Positions 16,271 to 24,977 of a stretch of DNA of 64,000 nucleotides are shown one piece after another. This DNA comes from Bacteroidota bacterium (GTDB lineage Bacteria; Bacteroidota; Bacteroidia; Flavobacteriales_D; Crocinitomicaceae), in NCBI GenBank assembly GCA_016192075.1, contig JACPUU010000016.1:1-64000 (forward strand), written 5' to 3'. The first letter of the stretch is position 1. Every line of letters starts with the position of its first letter. Under the pieces are notes generated by a model. The model did no database searches. It was given only the letters and a program-made list of their open reading frames with translations, and was not told the origin of the DNA. Both the position numbers and the translations under genes were made by a program.

Positions 16271-16720
16271 TCAGTTTTTTTCCGGCAGCCTGACAATGGT
16301 CAGCCAGAAGTTTTCAATGGTGCGTATTACGGTAATAAACTGGTTAAAGTCAACCGGCTTTACAATGTAACAATTGGCATGGTGTAAATACGTACTCAGA
16401 ACGTCGTTCTCAGCAGAGGAAGTTGTGAGAATAATGACCGGAATACATCTCAGTTCTTTATCTTCTTTTATTTCAGTCAGCACTTCGCGCCCGTCCATTT
16501 TAGGCAGGTTCAGATCCAGCAGAATAATGTCAGGTGTACTTACTGTGTTGTATTTGCCGTCTTTTTTAAGATAGAGCAGGGCCTCTTCACCGTCCATCAC
16601 CACGTTCAGTTCGTTTTTTATTTTCCCGTCTTTAAACGCTTCCTGCGTGAGACGTATATCGCCCGGGTTATCTTCTACCAGTAATATGTCAATAGGTTTT
16701 GATTTGTCTGAGTAACTCAT
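16271..16720 (-). CDS. Rcp1-like single-domain response regulator
   Basis: A 149-residue stand-alone receiver of the Rcp1/CheY-like group. Acidic pocket at E16-D17, phosphoacceptor D69 (ILLDLNLPKMDGREVL), T99/T100 and K121 (YIVKPVDFNQF). No output domain. It is the first gene of a four-gene operon with the STAS-like protein, the PAS kinase and the hybrid kinase. Family knowledge: Rcp1-type receivers accept phosphate from phytochrome-like PAS/GAF kinases, which agrees with the kinase two genes downstream. Unusually for this window it has a strong ribosome binding site (16727-16736). Confidence 0.92.
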   Translation of the reverse strand: MSYSDKSKPIDILLVEDNPGDIRLTQEAFKDGKIKNELNVVMDGEEALLYLKKDGKYNTVSTPDIILLDLNLPKMDGREVLTEIKEDKELRCIPVIILTTSSAENDVLSTYLHHANCYIVKPVDFNQFITVIRTIENFWLTIVRLPEKN

Positions 16721-16726
16721 AAAATG

Positions 16727-16736
16727 CTCCTCCTTT
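16727..16736 (-). promoter_or_regulatory. Strong Shine-Dalgarno site of the Rcp1-like gene
   Basis: The minus strand reads AAAGGAGGAG, 6 bases before the ATG at 16720. Most genes here lack such a site, as expected for Bacteroidota, so this supports the start and suggests efficient translation of the first gene of the kinase operon. Confidence 0.6.
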
Positions 16737-17242
16737 ATTGGTTTGTATAATTCTGCGGGCGAAAAAAAGAACGAAATTTACTTACTACAATTTACGGCTA
16801 TTAATCGACAATTCCAAAAAACGGTATCATATTAACCCGGTGTAATTGAATTCATTAGTGCCACCTCAAAAATTATTCCCGAAGAAAAAAGAAGAGTTTT
16901 CCGGTTGCTGTAAAACTGATTCGGACAAATGACTGATAAAAGGTATTCGGTGATGTTTTTCACCCTGGATGCGCTTTTGGTTGTTGTTTATGCCGGTATT
17001 TGCATCATCCCTTGCGGCATGTTATCAGCCCATTTAGAATTTAAGAGACCTGAGACGCTGAAATATCTGGTAAATACGGCTTCTTTTTTCCTGATTAGAG
17101 AATTTTTTCCCGATTTGAGAATTTTATTCAGCTGAAATTAAATCGTACTACCACCGGGAATTAACCACAGACAGGCCCGTTTTGTTGTTTTTGAGTTTTG
17201 GTATGAAATTTAGAATTAATTGGCCGTATCAAAAATTGAATT
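16737..17242. other. Divergent control region of the phosphorelay operons
   Basis: About 500 bases between the minus-strand kinase operon and the plus-strand Hpt-receiver pair. A 68-codon plus-strand frame (16929-17135) begins with a hydrophobic stretch but has no known motif, and I do not count it as a gene. The region holds TTCCCGATTTGAGAAT at 17107-17122, which resembles TTCCCGAAATGAGAAT at 11357-11372. A shorter TTCCCGA occurs at 16876. These may be shared control sites. Confidence 0.4.
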
Positions 17243-17671
17243 ATGAAAACGAGTGAAATGAAAAGTACATTGGAAGATCAGCACGTATTCAGCCTGGAAG
17301 GGGTAAAAAAGATTGGAAAAAATGACGATGCCTTTACCCGGCAGATGCTGATCAGGTTTGCTTACCAGGTATCCATGTGCACCGGAGGCATTAAGGATGC
17401 TATTCAAAACAACGACTGGTCCAAATTAAAAAGTATTATTCATAAAAACATTCCGGCTTATTCTATTATGAACGCCACCGAGGCCCTGGAACTTTTAAAG
17501 TCAATTGAAACCAATGCCGATAACCTGAATGAACAGGGCCGTGTCAGAAAATGGGCAGAAATGGTTTGCGAAAAAAATGACGGCATTTTGACCATTGTCA
17601 TCGATTATCTTCAACTGCTTAAAAGAACCAGAGATAAAAACCCTTATAAATTTAACGAACCTGGAATATGA
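17243..17671 (+). CDS. Hpt-like phosphotransfer protein
   Basis: A 142-residue helical protein with an Hpt-like core. The likely phosphorylatable histidine is H67 in LKSIIHKNIPAYSIMNA, followed by a leucine-rich helix (ALELLKSIETNA), as in Hpt domains. The residue pattern after the histidine is looser than in the Hpt at 7245, so the phosphotransfer role is likely but not certain. Its stop overlaps the start of a receiver gene (ATGA at 17668-17671), which suggests translation coupling and a working pair. The two genes run opposite to the rest of the island. Confidence 0.72.
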   Translation: MKTSEMKSTLEDQHVFSLEGVKKIGKNDDAFTRQMLIRFAYQVSMCTGGIKDAIQNNDWSKLKSIIHKNIPAYSIMNATEALELLKSIETNADNLNEQGRVRKWAEMVCEKNDGILTIVIDYLQLLKRTRDKNPYKFNEPGI

Positions 17672-18090
17672 AGAAGCGCCAAAAAACCGGATTACACATT
17701 CTCATCATTGATGACGATGAATTCCTATTAGGTATTATTGAAAAAAAACTGGTCCTTTCAGGCTACAAGGTTACGGCTTGCAACAATGTTCACGACGCCA
17801 TATTTAAACTGGGCCTTATCCGGCCGGATATGATATTGCTTGATATCATTATGCCCGATATGAACGGGCTTGAATTGATGTACCTGATGCAGCTTCAGTT
17901 TTCTGCCGCACTTGCTCCCATTGTGCTTATGTCACGACTCAATAAGCGAGAAATTTATGAAATGGGATATGACATTGGCAATGCCGGTTACCTTGAAAAA
18001 CCGTTTGATCTGAATCAGCTTCAATTTGTTATTGAACAGGCCGAACAGTCAGCCGGCACGCATGAAGAATGGCTCAACCGGTTTGGCTGA
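17668..18090 (+). CDS. Stand-alone response regulator receiver
   Basis: A 140-residue single receiver with a complete site: D15-D17, phosphoacceptor D59 (MILLDIIMPDMNGLEL), S89 and K111 (LEKPFDL). The usual D-x-x-M/P-D-G pattern is present, unlike the receivers at 4448 and 7741. It is translationally coupled to the Hpt gene and ends 26 bp from the convergent CAP-domain gene. Likely a phosphate acceptor or sink for the coupled Hpt protein. Confidence 0.9.
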   Translation: MKKRQKTGLHILIIDDDEFLLGIIEKKLVLSGYKVTACNNVHDAIFKLGLIRPDMILLDIIMPDMNGLELMYLMQLQFSAALAPIVLMSRLNKREIYEMGYDIGNAGYLEKPFDLNQLQFVIEQAEQSAGTHEEWLNRFG

Positions 18091-18116
18091 ATTCAATTCA
18101 CGGTTCGTAAAAAGAA

Positions 18117-20453
18117 TCAGGGATTGGAAGCACATTCTTTGCAGAACAGTTCAGCAATTTCTTTATACTCCAGCGCTCTTACACCCATCTGGTCCCATTT
18201 GAAAAGATCACAAAATTCGTCCGGGTGATTTTGTGCCAGGTTTTTCAGTACCATCAGCAGTTTTTTCCATTCTTTTTTGTTTTCAAACATGCCCAGGTAA
18301 TACCCCAGTTTAATGTATTGCTTGTAAAGTTTTGGCAGTTGCCCCGGCGTTTTGGCAAATTTAGACAGCAGGATATAAGGCTCTGTAGTATAGCCCCATT
18401 CAATTAAGTACTGGCAAATAAAATACGTTTGCTTGAGTGAAAATTTCATTTTAAGCACGTTGTTCAGCAAAATGGGTGCTACCATTTTATCTGAATACCG
18501 GTTGTTTTCTACACCGCTGATCAGGTCCAGGCATTCAATCCAGGCTACTTGCTTTTTGGATTTGATCTCGGGCAGAATTTCTCCAAAGTCACTGACATCA
18601 ATGTCTTCATTGCTGTTGAAAATATTGAACATTAGACGATACTCCAGGTAATCGGCAGTGGTGGGTATGGCACCAATGTCTTTGAGGTAATTGAGTTTTT
18701 CGGCGGTTACCACACCGGGTGTTAGATTCAGTTCCAAAATAAACTTATACCAGTGTAACTTTGCAAATTCAGGCGTTTCAGGGAATGACAGGTTAAGCAG
18801 CGAGTCACGGATTGAAAGATTGCCCCGTATAGCATTGTTTGCCATCACTTCATAAAGCGGAACCAGTTCACGCAGGTTGCGTTGCTCTGTCAGATCAATA
18901 ATGTGCTGAACTGAGAAACCGTAAGCCTCGTTATTGATTTTTACATAATCACGGTAAATAATCTGTACAGCTGAATAACGGGTTTCATCAAGCAGATTTT
19001 CAATAGCCGGGTCGTTGCGGTGCTGGTTTGCCCACAGGCGCAATGAGTCGTCGGAATAGTTTACAATGGCAGCGTGCCCAAGGGTAACCAGGCCGGCCCT
19101 GAACTCATCAAAGTTTTCATAAAAATCACTTTTCATGGGCAGGGTTGGATAGTATTTTTTCAGGTAATTTGAAATAATAGCCCCGCGTTTGTTAAAGAGT
19201 TTTTCATTGCTTTGTTCATCTCCTTCAATGGAAGCTACGCCGGTAAAATGAATCGACTGTATCTGGTGGTCTGCTTTTTCAAGGCTGTCGAGTGCGGTTA
19301 CCAGGGGTACAAAAATACTGGTGTCTTCATTGGTCTGGCCGCGTTGAAAATTGATGCGCACTTCTACTGAGTCTTCCAGAATAATGGTCCGGTTCATATC
19401 TACCGTCGGATTTGGAATGGTAAAGTATTCGGTTGGTTTCAGGTGATCGGGCGTTACATAAATGGTCATGCTGTGCATGCAGGGTTTGCTTCGTTTCACA
19501 TAATTAAAATCAACCTGGAAAAAAGTATCTTTGAATTCCGGTTTCTGACCCACATAAATTTTGATCACATTCGGGTCAGGGTAGAGGTCATTTTTCAATG
19601 ATTTTTTGTCAATGGATCCCAGGTAATAGCCGTCGTAATAAAGAGAGTTGTGATAACTGGCGTTTCCATTACAGTCATATTGTTCGCTGTGAATGGCATC
19701 AATTGCAAGTGTGCCCCGCCCGCCAAAAATTTTAGCCAGGTTACGTTTGGCCATTTTGCCGCCGCTGGCATACGAATCCATATTCCAGTAATAAACAGAG
19801 TCGTTTGAAACGGTGTACCATCCCAAAAAGGCCTGGTCTTTATTTATTTTTTTGCGGGTGCGTTTGCAGTTTAAACACTCCTCAGTGTTTTTGACAAACA
19901 CCGGCTTTCCTTTATCAAATTTGTAAACCTCCACAAAGGGTTCTGAGGCCAGCAGCTGGCAAGCATAAATAGACCCGTCTTTAATGTAAAAGCCGTACGA
20001 TGCAACCTGGTAGTCGGCATTCAGAATATTCTCATAATGTTCTTTAGAGGCTTTCCAAACCTCTACCATTTCTTTTGCCAGTTTCTGATAGGTGAGTTTA
20101 CCGTTTGCATCATCCATCATTTGTGCAATGGGCATTTGCAGTACATTTTCACCAATGGTGCCGTGGGTGCCGCCATAATAAATAACGCGGTCGTACGGAT
20201 TTCTTTTTTCACGTGATTTCTGGGTATGGGTCAAAACCTGGTTATCACCCATGTATTTGGCATGATCGGCAGAGGCATTGTCCAGTGAAGTATCATGCCT
20301 GAGAGAATCAAGGCGTTTGCGTGAGCGCAGGGTATTGACCTCATCCTGCACCAGCTGATTGAGCAGGTCGTAATTGAATTTGGCAGGATCAATTTTATCC
20401 TGCGCTGCCAGCGGCAGTGAAAAAAAACACCCTATCAGCAGTAAACAACGCAT
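18117..20453 (-). CDS. Exported CAP-domain protein with OmpA-like region
   Basis: A 778-residue exported protein. The start at 20453 gives a clear signal peptide (MRCLLLIGCFFSLPLAAQ) and overlaps the stop of the upstream gene in a TGATG junction; an earlier ATG at 20483 would add ten residues before the signal peptide. Residues about 20-185 are a CAP (SCP/PR-1-like) domain with HAKYMGDNQVLTHTQ and GENVLQM. A central part near 360-500 resembles an OmpA-type domain (FTGVASIEGDEQSNEKLFNKRG), which in other proteins binds peptidoglycan. The C-terminal 270 residues are helical and may be TPR-like. There is no lipobox. A CxxC is present (ECLNCKR). A role at the cell envelope is likely; the target is unknown. 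Confidence 0.8.
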   Translation of the reverse strand: MRCLLLIGCFFSLPLAAQDKIDPAKFNYDLLNQLVQDEVNTLRSRKRLDSLRHDTSLDNASADHAKYMGDNQVLTHTQKSREKRNPYDRVIYYGGTHGTIGENVLQMPIAQMMDDANGKLTYQKLAKEMVEVWKASKEHYENILNADYQVASYGFYIKDGSIYACQLLASEPFVEVYKFDKGKPVFVKNTEECLNCKRTRKKINKDQAFLGWYTVSNDSVYYWNMDSYASGGKMAKRNLAKIFGGRGTLAIDAIHSEQYDCNGNASYHNSLYYDGYYLGSIDKKSLKNDLYPDPNVIKIYVGQKPEFKDTFFQVDFNYVKRSKPCMHSMTIYVTPDHLKPTEYFTIPNPTVDMNRTIILEDSVEVRINFQRGQTNEDTSIFVPLVTALDSLEKADHQIQSIHFTGVASIEGDEQSNEKLFNKRGAIISNYLKKYYPTLPMKSDFYENFDEFRAGLVTLGHAAIVNYSDDSLRLWANQHRNDPAIENLLDETRYSAVQIIYRDYVKINNEAYGFSVQHIIDLTEQRNLRELVPLYEVMANNAIRGNLSIRDSLLNLSFPETPEFAKLHWYKFILELNLTPGVVTAEKLNYLKDIGAIPTTADYLEYRLMFNIFNSNEDIDVSDFGEILPEIKSKKQVAWIECLDLISGVENNRYSDKMVAPILLNNVLKMKFSLKQTYFICQYLIEWGYTTEPYILLSKFAKTPGQLPKLYKQYIKLGYYLGMFENKKEWKKLLMVLKNLAQNHPDEFCDLFKWDQMGVRALEYKEIAELFCKECASNP

Positions 20454-20938
20454 CAGAGAATTTCCAGCAGGTTTTTGTGCCATGAATTTTTAACGGAAGT
20501 TTTCCATTTGGTTTCAAGATCGGTTTTGGTTTCAATCAAGTTATTGAATACAGTGGTTGAACCGGTAACCTCATCTTTTTTCATCAGGGCTTTAAATTCA
20601 TGCATTGGCAGCACATTTAGTTTGCCGCCTTTGTCAATAAATGCCACACGCAAACGATCAAAAAATTCAATGTTTAAAGCCGTGCCCAGTCTTTTTATTT
20701 CACGGTTGAGGGTGTCAATGGAGCAGCCGCTTGCAAGGCTTTTCTGTTCATCTACACCCACAATCAGAAAAAGAGAATCAACGATCAGAAAATCACCGTA
20801 AAGTACATTGCCGTGTGATGCCCAGGAAGGGATAAATGTCTTCATAGCAGCCCGTATTTGTGCTTCTTCGTCGGGGGTAAAAAAGCGGGTTGACTGGTAA
20901 ACCCATACGCGGCTATGTGGAGCAAGATTGTCTAACAT
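20453..20938 (-). CDS. Conserved Bacteroidota protein (often mislabelled ABC transporter ATPase)
   Basis: A 161-residue soluble protein matching a Bacteroidota-specific family with the conserved pieces SRVWVYQSTRFFT, ASGCSIDTLNREIK and TTVFNNLIETKTDLE. Database entries often call it an ABC transporter ATPase, but there is no Walker A, signature or Walker B motif, so that label is wrong here. Its stop codon overlaps the start of the CAP-domain gene (TGATG), so the two are probably made together. Function unknown. Confidence 0.8.
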   Translation of the reverse strand: MLDNLAPHSRVWVYQSTRFFTPDEEAQIRAAMKTFIPSWASHGNVLYGDFLIVDSLFLIVGVDEQKSLASGCSIDTLNREIKRLGTALNIEFFDRLRVAFIDKGGKLNVLPMHEFKALMKKDEVTGSTTVFNNLIETKTDLETKWKTSVKNSWHKNLLEIL

Positions 20939-20962
20939 ACGAAAGTGTTTAAGTTCATGGTT

Positions 20963-20983
20963 TTGTAATCAGTTTAATTACAA
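20963..20983. promoter_or_regulatory. Perfect inverted repeat upstream of the conserved protein gene
   Basis: TTGTAAT at 20963-20969 and ATTACAA at 20977-20983 with a 7-base centre, about 25 bp before the start at 20938 and just after the phosphatase gene's stop. It could be an operator or a weak terminator hairpin. Confidence 0.35.
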
Positions 20984-20989
20984 TGCCGG

Positions 20990-21886
20990 TTATAGTTCGG
21001 TCATTACGCCTTCTTTAAGAGCAAACGGAGAAATAACCAGTTCATTCATTGCTAATTTATTAATAATCCACCTTGTTTTAACAGCAGCAAGGGGGGCCAT
21101 TTTTTTCCGGATAGGAATAATTAGCGGATTTGCATCGCGTTCTTTTTGGGTGGAATGGATTATTTTTTCAAGGCTGCGTTGTACATCTGCAATGGTCATT
21201 GTCACAAATTCATCATCCGGAAATTCTTTGTCATAGGCCAGTTTATAGAATGTTTCAAAAGATCCGCTGGCGCCTATTAACCGTTTGCAGCGGATATCGT
21301 CAAAAAAATTGCCGGTTGATTTTTCAAGGTAGTCTGTAATTTTCCGGCAGTCTGTCACAGTCATGGGGTCAGAAAAACAAAATAGCTGATAAATACGTGA
21401 AACGCCAATTTCAAAACTGCGTGATTTTAAAATGCCTTTCTGATCTGCCAGTATAAATTCTGTGCTGCCGCCTCCAATGTCCATGATCAACCCCGGGTTT
21501 TTAAAGTCATAGCCTGATGCCACACCTTTGTAAATTAATTCTGCCTCCCTGCTGCCGCTGATAATTTCAATGCTGAGGTCTAATTCAGATTGGGCCTGGT
21601 TAACCAGTTCAGCTGCGTTGGAGGCGTTGCGCAAGGCAGATGTACCAAAGGCATAAATGGTATTGGCTTTCATAGCGCGGCTGATGCTGCAGAAATTGCG
21701 CAGCGTTGCCATGGCGCGTTCAAGTGCATCTGCCGCTATTTTATTTTCATTGATTCCCCCAAGGCCAAGTGCTACACCATCTTTGGTACTGAATATACGG
21801 TTGACCTGTGACGCCGTTTTGTCAGCCACCAGCAAATTAAAGGTGTTTGTTCCAAGGTCAATAATGGCGATCCGCTTTGTTATCAA
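20990..21886 (-). CDS. Exopolyphosphatase / pppGpp phosphatase (Ppx/GppA family)
   Basis: A 298-residue actin-fold phosphatase that would remove phosphate from polyphosphate or pppGpp. Family motifs are IAIIDLGTNTFNLLVAD (phosphate loop 1), FGTSALRNA, SGSREAELIY and LIMDIGGGSTEFI (phosphate loop 2). It is the short, single-domain form usual in Bacteroidota. The start is a TTG at 21886; no in-frame ATG or GTG precedes it because a stop lies five codons upstream, and the first motif begins only a few residues later. The choice between polyphosphate and pppGpp is not clear from sequence. Confidence 0.92.
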   Translation of the reverse strand: MITKRIAIIDLGTNTFNLLVADKTASQVNRIFSTKDGVALGLGGINENKIAADALERAMATLRNFCSISRAMKANTIYAFGTSALRNASNAAELVNQAQSELDLSIEIISGSREAELIYKGVASGYDFKNPGLIMDIGGGSTEFILADQKGILKSRSFEIGVSRIYQLFCFSDPMTVTDCRKITDYLEKSTGNFFDDIRCKRLIGASGSFETFYKLAYDKEFPDDEFVTMTIADVQRSLEKIIHSTQKERDANPLIIPIRKKMAPLAAVKTRWIINKLAMNELVISPFALKEGVMTEL

Positions 21887-21927
21887 GTAAATGGTTTTTT
21901 ATCTTGTATTTAAATAACGGCTACTTT

Positions 21928-23265
21928 CTATGCCTGACGCATCCATTTAAAAAGTTCTTTCCAGGTTGATTTTTTGCCGTACATCAGAATTCCCACACGA
22001 TAAATTTTTGCGGCAAGATAGGTTGTAGTTATAAATGTAATTGTCAGAATAACGAGTGATAAAATCAGTTCCCACGGCGCAACACTGCCCGCGGCAATGC
22101 GCTGCAGCATAATGATGGGTGAGGAGAATGGAATGTGAGAAAGCCAGACAGCCGTTGCACCATCTGAGTTGCCCTGAATCATGACAGAAACCACATAGGT
22201 GAACATCAGCGGCAGCATAACCGGCAGCATCAATTGTTGTGTATCAGTTTCAGAATCTACGGCTGATCCAATCATGGCAAACAAACTGCCGTACAGCAAA
22301 TAACCACCAATAAAATAGATCAGAAACATAATGGTGAGCAGCGGCCAGTTCACATAGTGAAACAATACTTTGGCCCACATACTTTGCATATCAGCGGTTT
22401 CCATGCCGGTGCTGATTTGGTTTATTGCGACAGCCTGATCGTTAATACCCTGCCAGTTTTCAGGAGTCAGAATGTCTTTAAAAACAAAGGTTTGAAGGCC
22501 AATAACCAGTACAACAATCAGCGTCACCCAAATCAGAAACTGGGTCAAACCAACCAATCCAACGGCAATAATTTTACCCATCATTAATTCAAAGGGCTTG
22601 ACAGAAGAGACAATGATTTCAACAACCCGGCTTGTTTTTTCTTCAATAACACCGCGCATTACCTGGGCAGCATATACGGTAATAAAGATGAAAATGAAAA
22701 CGGAAAATACCAGGCCAATCATCTGCGCCTTATCACGGATTTCCTTCTCTTCACTGTTATCAAAACTCTCTAATTCAAAATCCATTCGTTGGCGTATACT
22801 CCGGTATTCTTCCAGCGAAATTCCTTTGTCCATGGCAAAATATTCCTCCAGCCGGAGTTCTAATTTATCCTGGATATAATCTTTGGCATCTGCACTTGGT
22901 TCTTCCCGATAATACCCGCCAATTTTTTTATTGGTAATGACATTTGGACCTAAGCCTATGAGGACATCATATTTATCCATGTCCTGACGTTGCAAAAATT
23001 CAGCTTTCTCTAAATCACCGGCATAGAAATAGAAAGTAGCCGGCGGATTTTTTTCATCTGCACCAACAAAAATTTGTTCACCGCATAAATTGCGCGGGTC
23101 CGCAACCAGCACATTTATATGTTTTTTTTCTTCAAGACTTAGCCAGATTGCTAAAAACATCAGGCCAACCACCAGCAGGGGCACCAGAATGGTTAGTACA
23201 ATAAAAGCCCTTTTTTTAACCCGGGTCGTGTATTCGCGTGCTATAATTAATCCGATTTTACTCAC
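21928..23265 (-). CDS. ABC-2 type permease (NatB-like)
   Basis: A 445-residue membrane protein with an N-terminal helix (about 20-43), a large extracytoplasmic loop (about 45-180) and a group of five or six C-terminal helices. The MRGVIEEKTSRVVEIIVSSVKP motif between the first two C-terminal helices is typical of NatB/YhaP-like ABC exporters. It starts at a GTG that overlaps the end of the ATPase gene by 8 bp and has a Shine-Dalgarno site. With the ATPase it should form an exporter; the substrate (ion, drug or lipid) is not readable. Confidence 0.9.
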   Translation of the reverse strand: MSKIGLIIAREYTTRVKKRAFIVLTILVPLLVVGLMFLAIWLSLEEKKHINVLVADPRNLCGEQIFVGADEKNPPATFYFYAGDLEKAEFLQRQDMDKYDVLIGLGPNVITNKKIGGYYREEPSADAKDYIQDKLELRLEEYFAMDKGISLEEYRSIRQRMDFELESFDNSEEKEIRDKAQMIGLVFSVFIFIFITVYAAQVMRGVIEEKTSRVVEIIVSSVKPFELMMGKIIAVGLVGLTQFLIWVTLIVVLVIGLQTFVFKDILTPENWQGINDQAVAINQISTGMETADMQSMWAKVLFHYVNWPLLTIMFLIYFIGGYLLYGSLFAMIGSAVDSETDTQQLMLPVMLPLMFTYVVSVMIQGNSDGATAVWLSHIPFSSPIIMLQRIAAGSVAPWELILSLVILTITFITTTYLAAKIYRVGILMYGKKSTWKELFKWMRQA

Positions 23266-24193
23266 CCTGACCTCCTTTCTCGCCCTGAACGGCGCGTATA
23301 AAAATGTCGTTCATGGTTGGCATTATTTCATTGATTGCTTCTATTTCAACCACAGGCATTACCTGGCTGAGTAAATTGTTGAGCGTATTGCCTTTCAGTA
23401 ATTTGACATGTGCCACAGCCCGTTCTGCATCCAGCTGGTACGAGTGGCTAAGTGCATAATCAGCCCACAGGGCGTTGGCAAATCCAAACATCATGCCTTT
23501 AAACTGAACAGCATAGGTGTGTGTGCGGTATTGTGCTTTTACATCTTTCAATGATCCGTTCAATACCAGTTTTGCTTTGTCAATCAGTGCAATGGAATCA
23601 CAGATTTCTTCAACACTGGTCATATTGTGAGTAGATAGCATGATTGAGGTTCCGGCTTCTTTCAGCTGCAGAATTTCTTTTCGCATAAGGTCAGCATTGA
23701 TAGGGTCAAAACCTGAAAAAGGTTCATCCAGAATCAGCAATTTGGGTTGGTGTAAAACCGTAATAATGAACTGAATTTTTTGCGCCATTCCTTTGGAAAG
23801 CTCTTCTACTTTTTTGTCATACCAGGAGGTAATATCAAACCGCTCAAACCAATATTCCAGCCGTTTTTTTGCTTCTGATTTTGAAAGTCCCTTTAAGCGT
23901 GCAAAGTAGAGTGCCTGTTCACGCACTTTCATTTTTTTATACAGTCCGCGCTCTTCCGGCAGATAGCCAATGTGTGCAATATCATCGCGCCTGATTTCGC
24001 GTCCCTCCAGAAATACTTTACCTGAATCAGGTCCGGTAATTTGATTGATAATGCGGATAAGGCTTGTTTTACCAGCTCCGTTAGGCCCCAGCAAACCAAA
24101 AATTTCACCTTTACGGGTAGTGATAGAAATGTCGTCCAGTGCCCGGTGTCCCGCGTATTGTTTTACAATATGTTCAACCCGTAACATTTCCAT
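23258..24193 (-). CDS. ABC transporter ATP-binding protein (NatA-like)
   Basis: A 311-residue ATPase with Walker A (GPNGAGKTS), signature LSKGMAQKI (K in place of the second G), Walker B (LLILDEPFSGFD) and the switch histidine (MLSTHNM). The C-terminal 90 residues form the accessory domain of the NatA type. It lies upstream of and overlaps the permease gene, forming a two-gene exporter. A TATCTTTA sequence at 24218-24225 on the minus strand is one base off the Bacteroidota -7 promoter element. Confidence 0.92.
   Translation of the reverse strand: MEMLRVEHIVKQYAGHRALDDISITTRKGEIFGLLGPNGAGKTSLIRIINQITGPDSGKVFLEGREIRRDDIAHIGYLPEERGLYKKMKVREQALYFARLKGLSKSEAKKRLEYWFERFDITSWYDKKVEELSKGMAQKIQFIITVLHQPKLLILDEPFSGFDPINADLMRKEILQLKEAGTSIMLSTHNMTSVEEICDSIALIDKAKLVLNGSLKDVKAQYRTHTYAVQFKGMMFGFANALWADYALSHSYQLDAERAVAHVKLLKGNTLNNLLSQVMPVVEIEAINEIMPTMNDIFIRAVQGEKGGQGE
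23271..23278 (-). promoter_or_regulatory. Shine-Dalgarno site for the GTG start of the permease
   Basis: AAAGGAGG on the minus strand, 5 bases before the GTG at 23265. It supports this otherwise unusual start codon and lies inside the end of the ATPase gene. Confidence 0.6.
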
Positions 24194-24464
24194 GGTCTGA
24201 GATTTGGGTGTAATGTGTAAAGATAGCGTGATCTGTGCAGTTGATTTAACCTGCGCCTGTTCAGTTGTTCACAAACTTTTTTTGATTTCATAATAAGGCT
24301 CATTCCATTTTTTCAGAACAGCTCAGCCTGAGCTTGATTTTCAGTAAATTAGAATGGGTGGCAACTGTCTGCTAAAAATCGATTAAATGCAGCGGTGGGA
24401 ACCAAATTTTACGCTTTGAGAAGAACTGTTAAAAAACTAGGTAAATAATTGCTATCTTTCCCTC

Positions 24465-24977
24465 GTGATCATTCGACAGGCATCCATAGCTGACAGAGAG
24501 GACATTGCAGAGTTATACAGAACTGTTGCAGGGAACGTTATTGGTATTTCAAGAAGACCGCATGAAATTACCGACACTTATGTTTATTCACTGCTGAATA
24601 AAAAACCGGCAGATATTGTTTGCCTGGTTGGTGTAGATGATAATGACCGCATTATTGGTGTGGTTCACGGCACCAAAAGCGGGCTTGAAGTATACAGCCA
24701 TATTTTGGGCGATTTAACTGTAATTATTCGGCCTGAGCAGCAATCACAAGGGTTGGGCAGAAAACTTTCGCTGGCCCTGCTGGAACATATTTTTAATCAC
24801 CGGCCTGATATTATGCGTGTTGAAATGGAGGTAATAACCATTCTGAAACTGGTTGAAGCTTTTGAATTTGCCGGCTTTGTAAAAGAAGCTGAGGCTACCA
24901 ACCGCATAAAAAATGACGACGGCACTTTTTCAAACAGTGTGCTGATGGCCTGGTTCAATCCAAATTTTAATGGATAG
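24465..24977 (+). CDS. GNAT family N-acetyltransferase
   Basis: A 170-residue GNAT protein starting at a GTG. The acetyl-CoA region is LTVIIRPEQQSQGLGRKLSLALLEH (positions about 85-110), with the usual QGLGRKL loop. It starts IIRQASIADREDIAEL, typical of the family. Its substrate is unknown. The next gene's ATG overlaps its end by 8 bp, so the two are co-translated. A TATCTTTC sequence a few bases before the GTG resembles a -7 promoter element, so the message may have almost no leader. Confidence 0.82.
   Translation: MIIRQASIADREDIAELYRTVAGNVIGISRRPHEITDTYVYSLLNKKPADIVCLVGVDDNDRIIGVVHGTKSGLEVYSHILGDLTVIIRPEQQSQGLGRKLSLALLEHIFNHRPDIMRVEMEVITILKLVEAFEFAGFVKEAEATNRIKNDDGTFSNSVLMAWFNPNFNG

Noticed and set aside
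16929-17135. A 68-codon hydrophobic open frame
   Set aside because: No family motif and no ribosome or promoter signal; placed in a divergent control region.
20453-20938. ABC transporter ATPase
   Set aside because: Homologues are often labelled so, but no Walker or signature motif is present.
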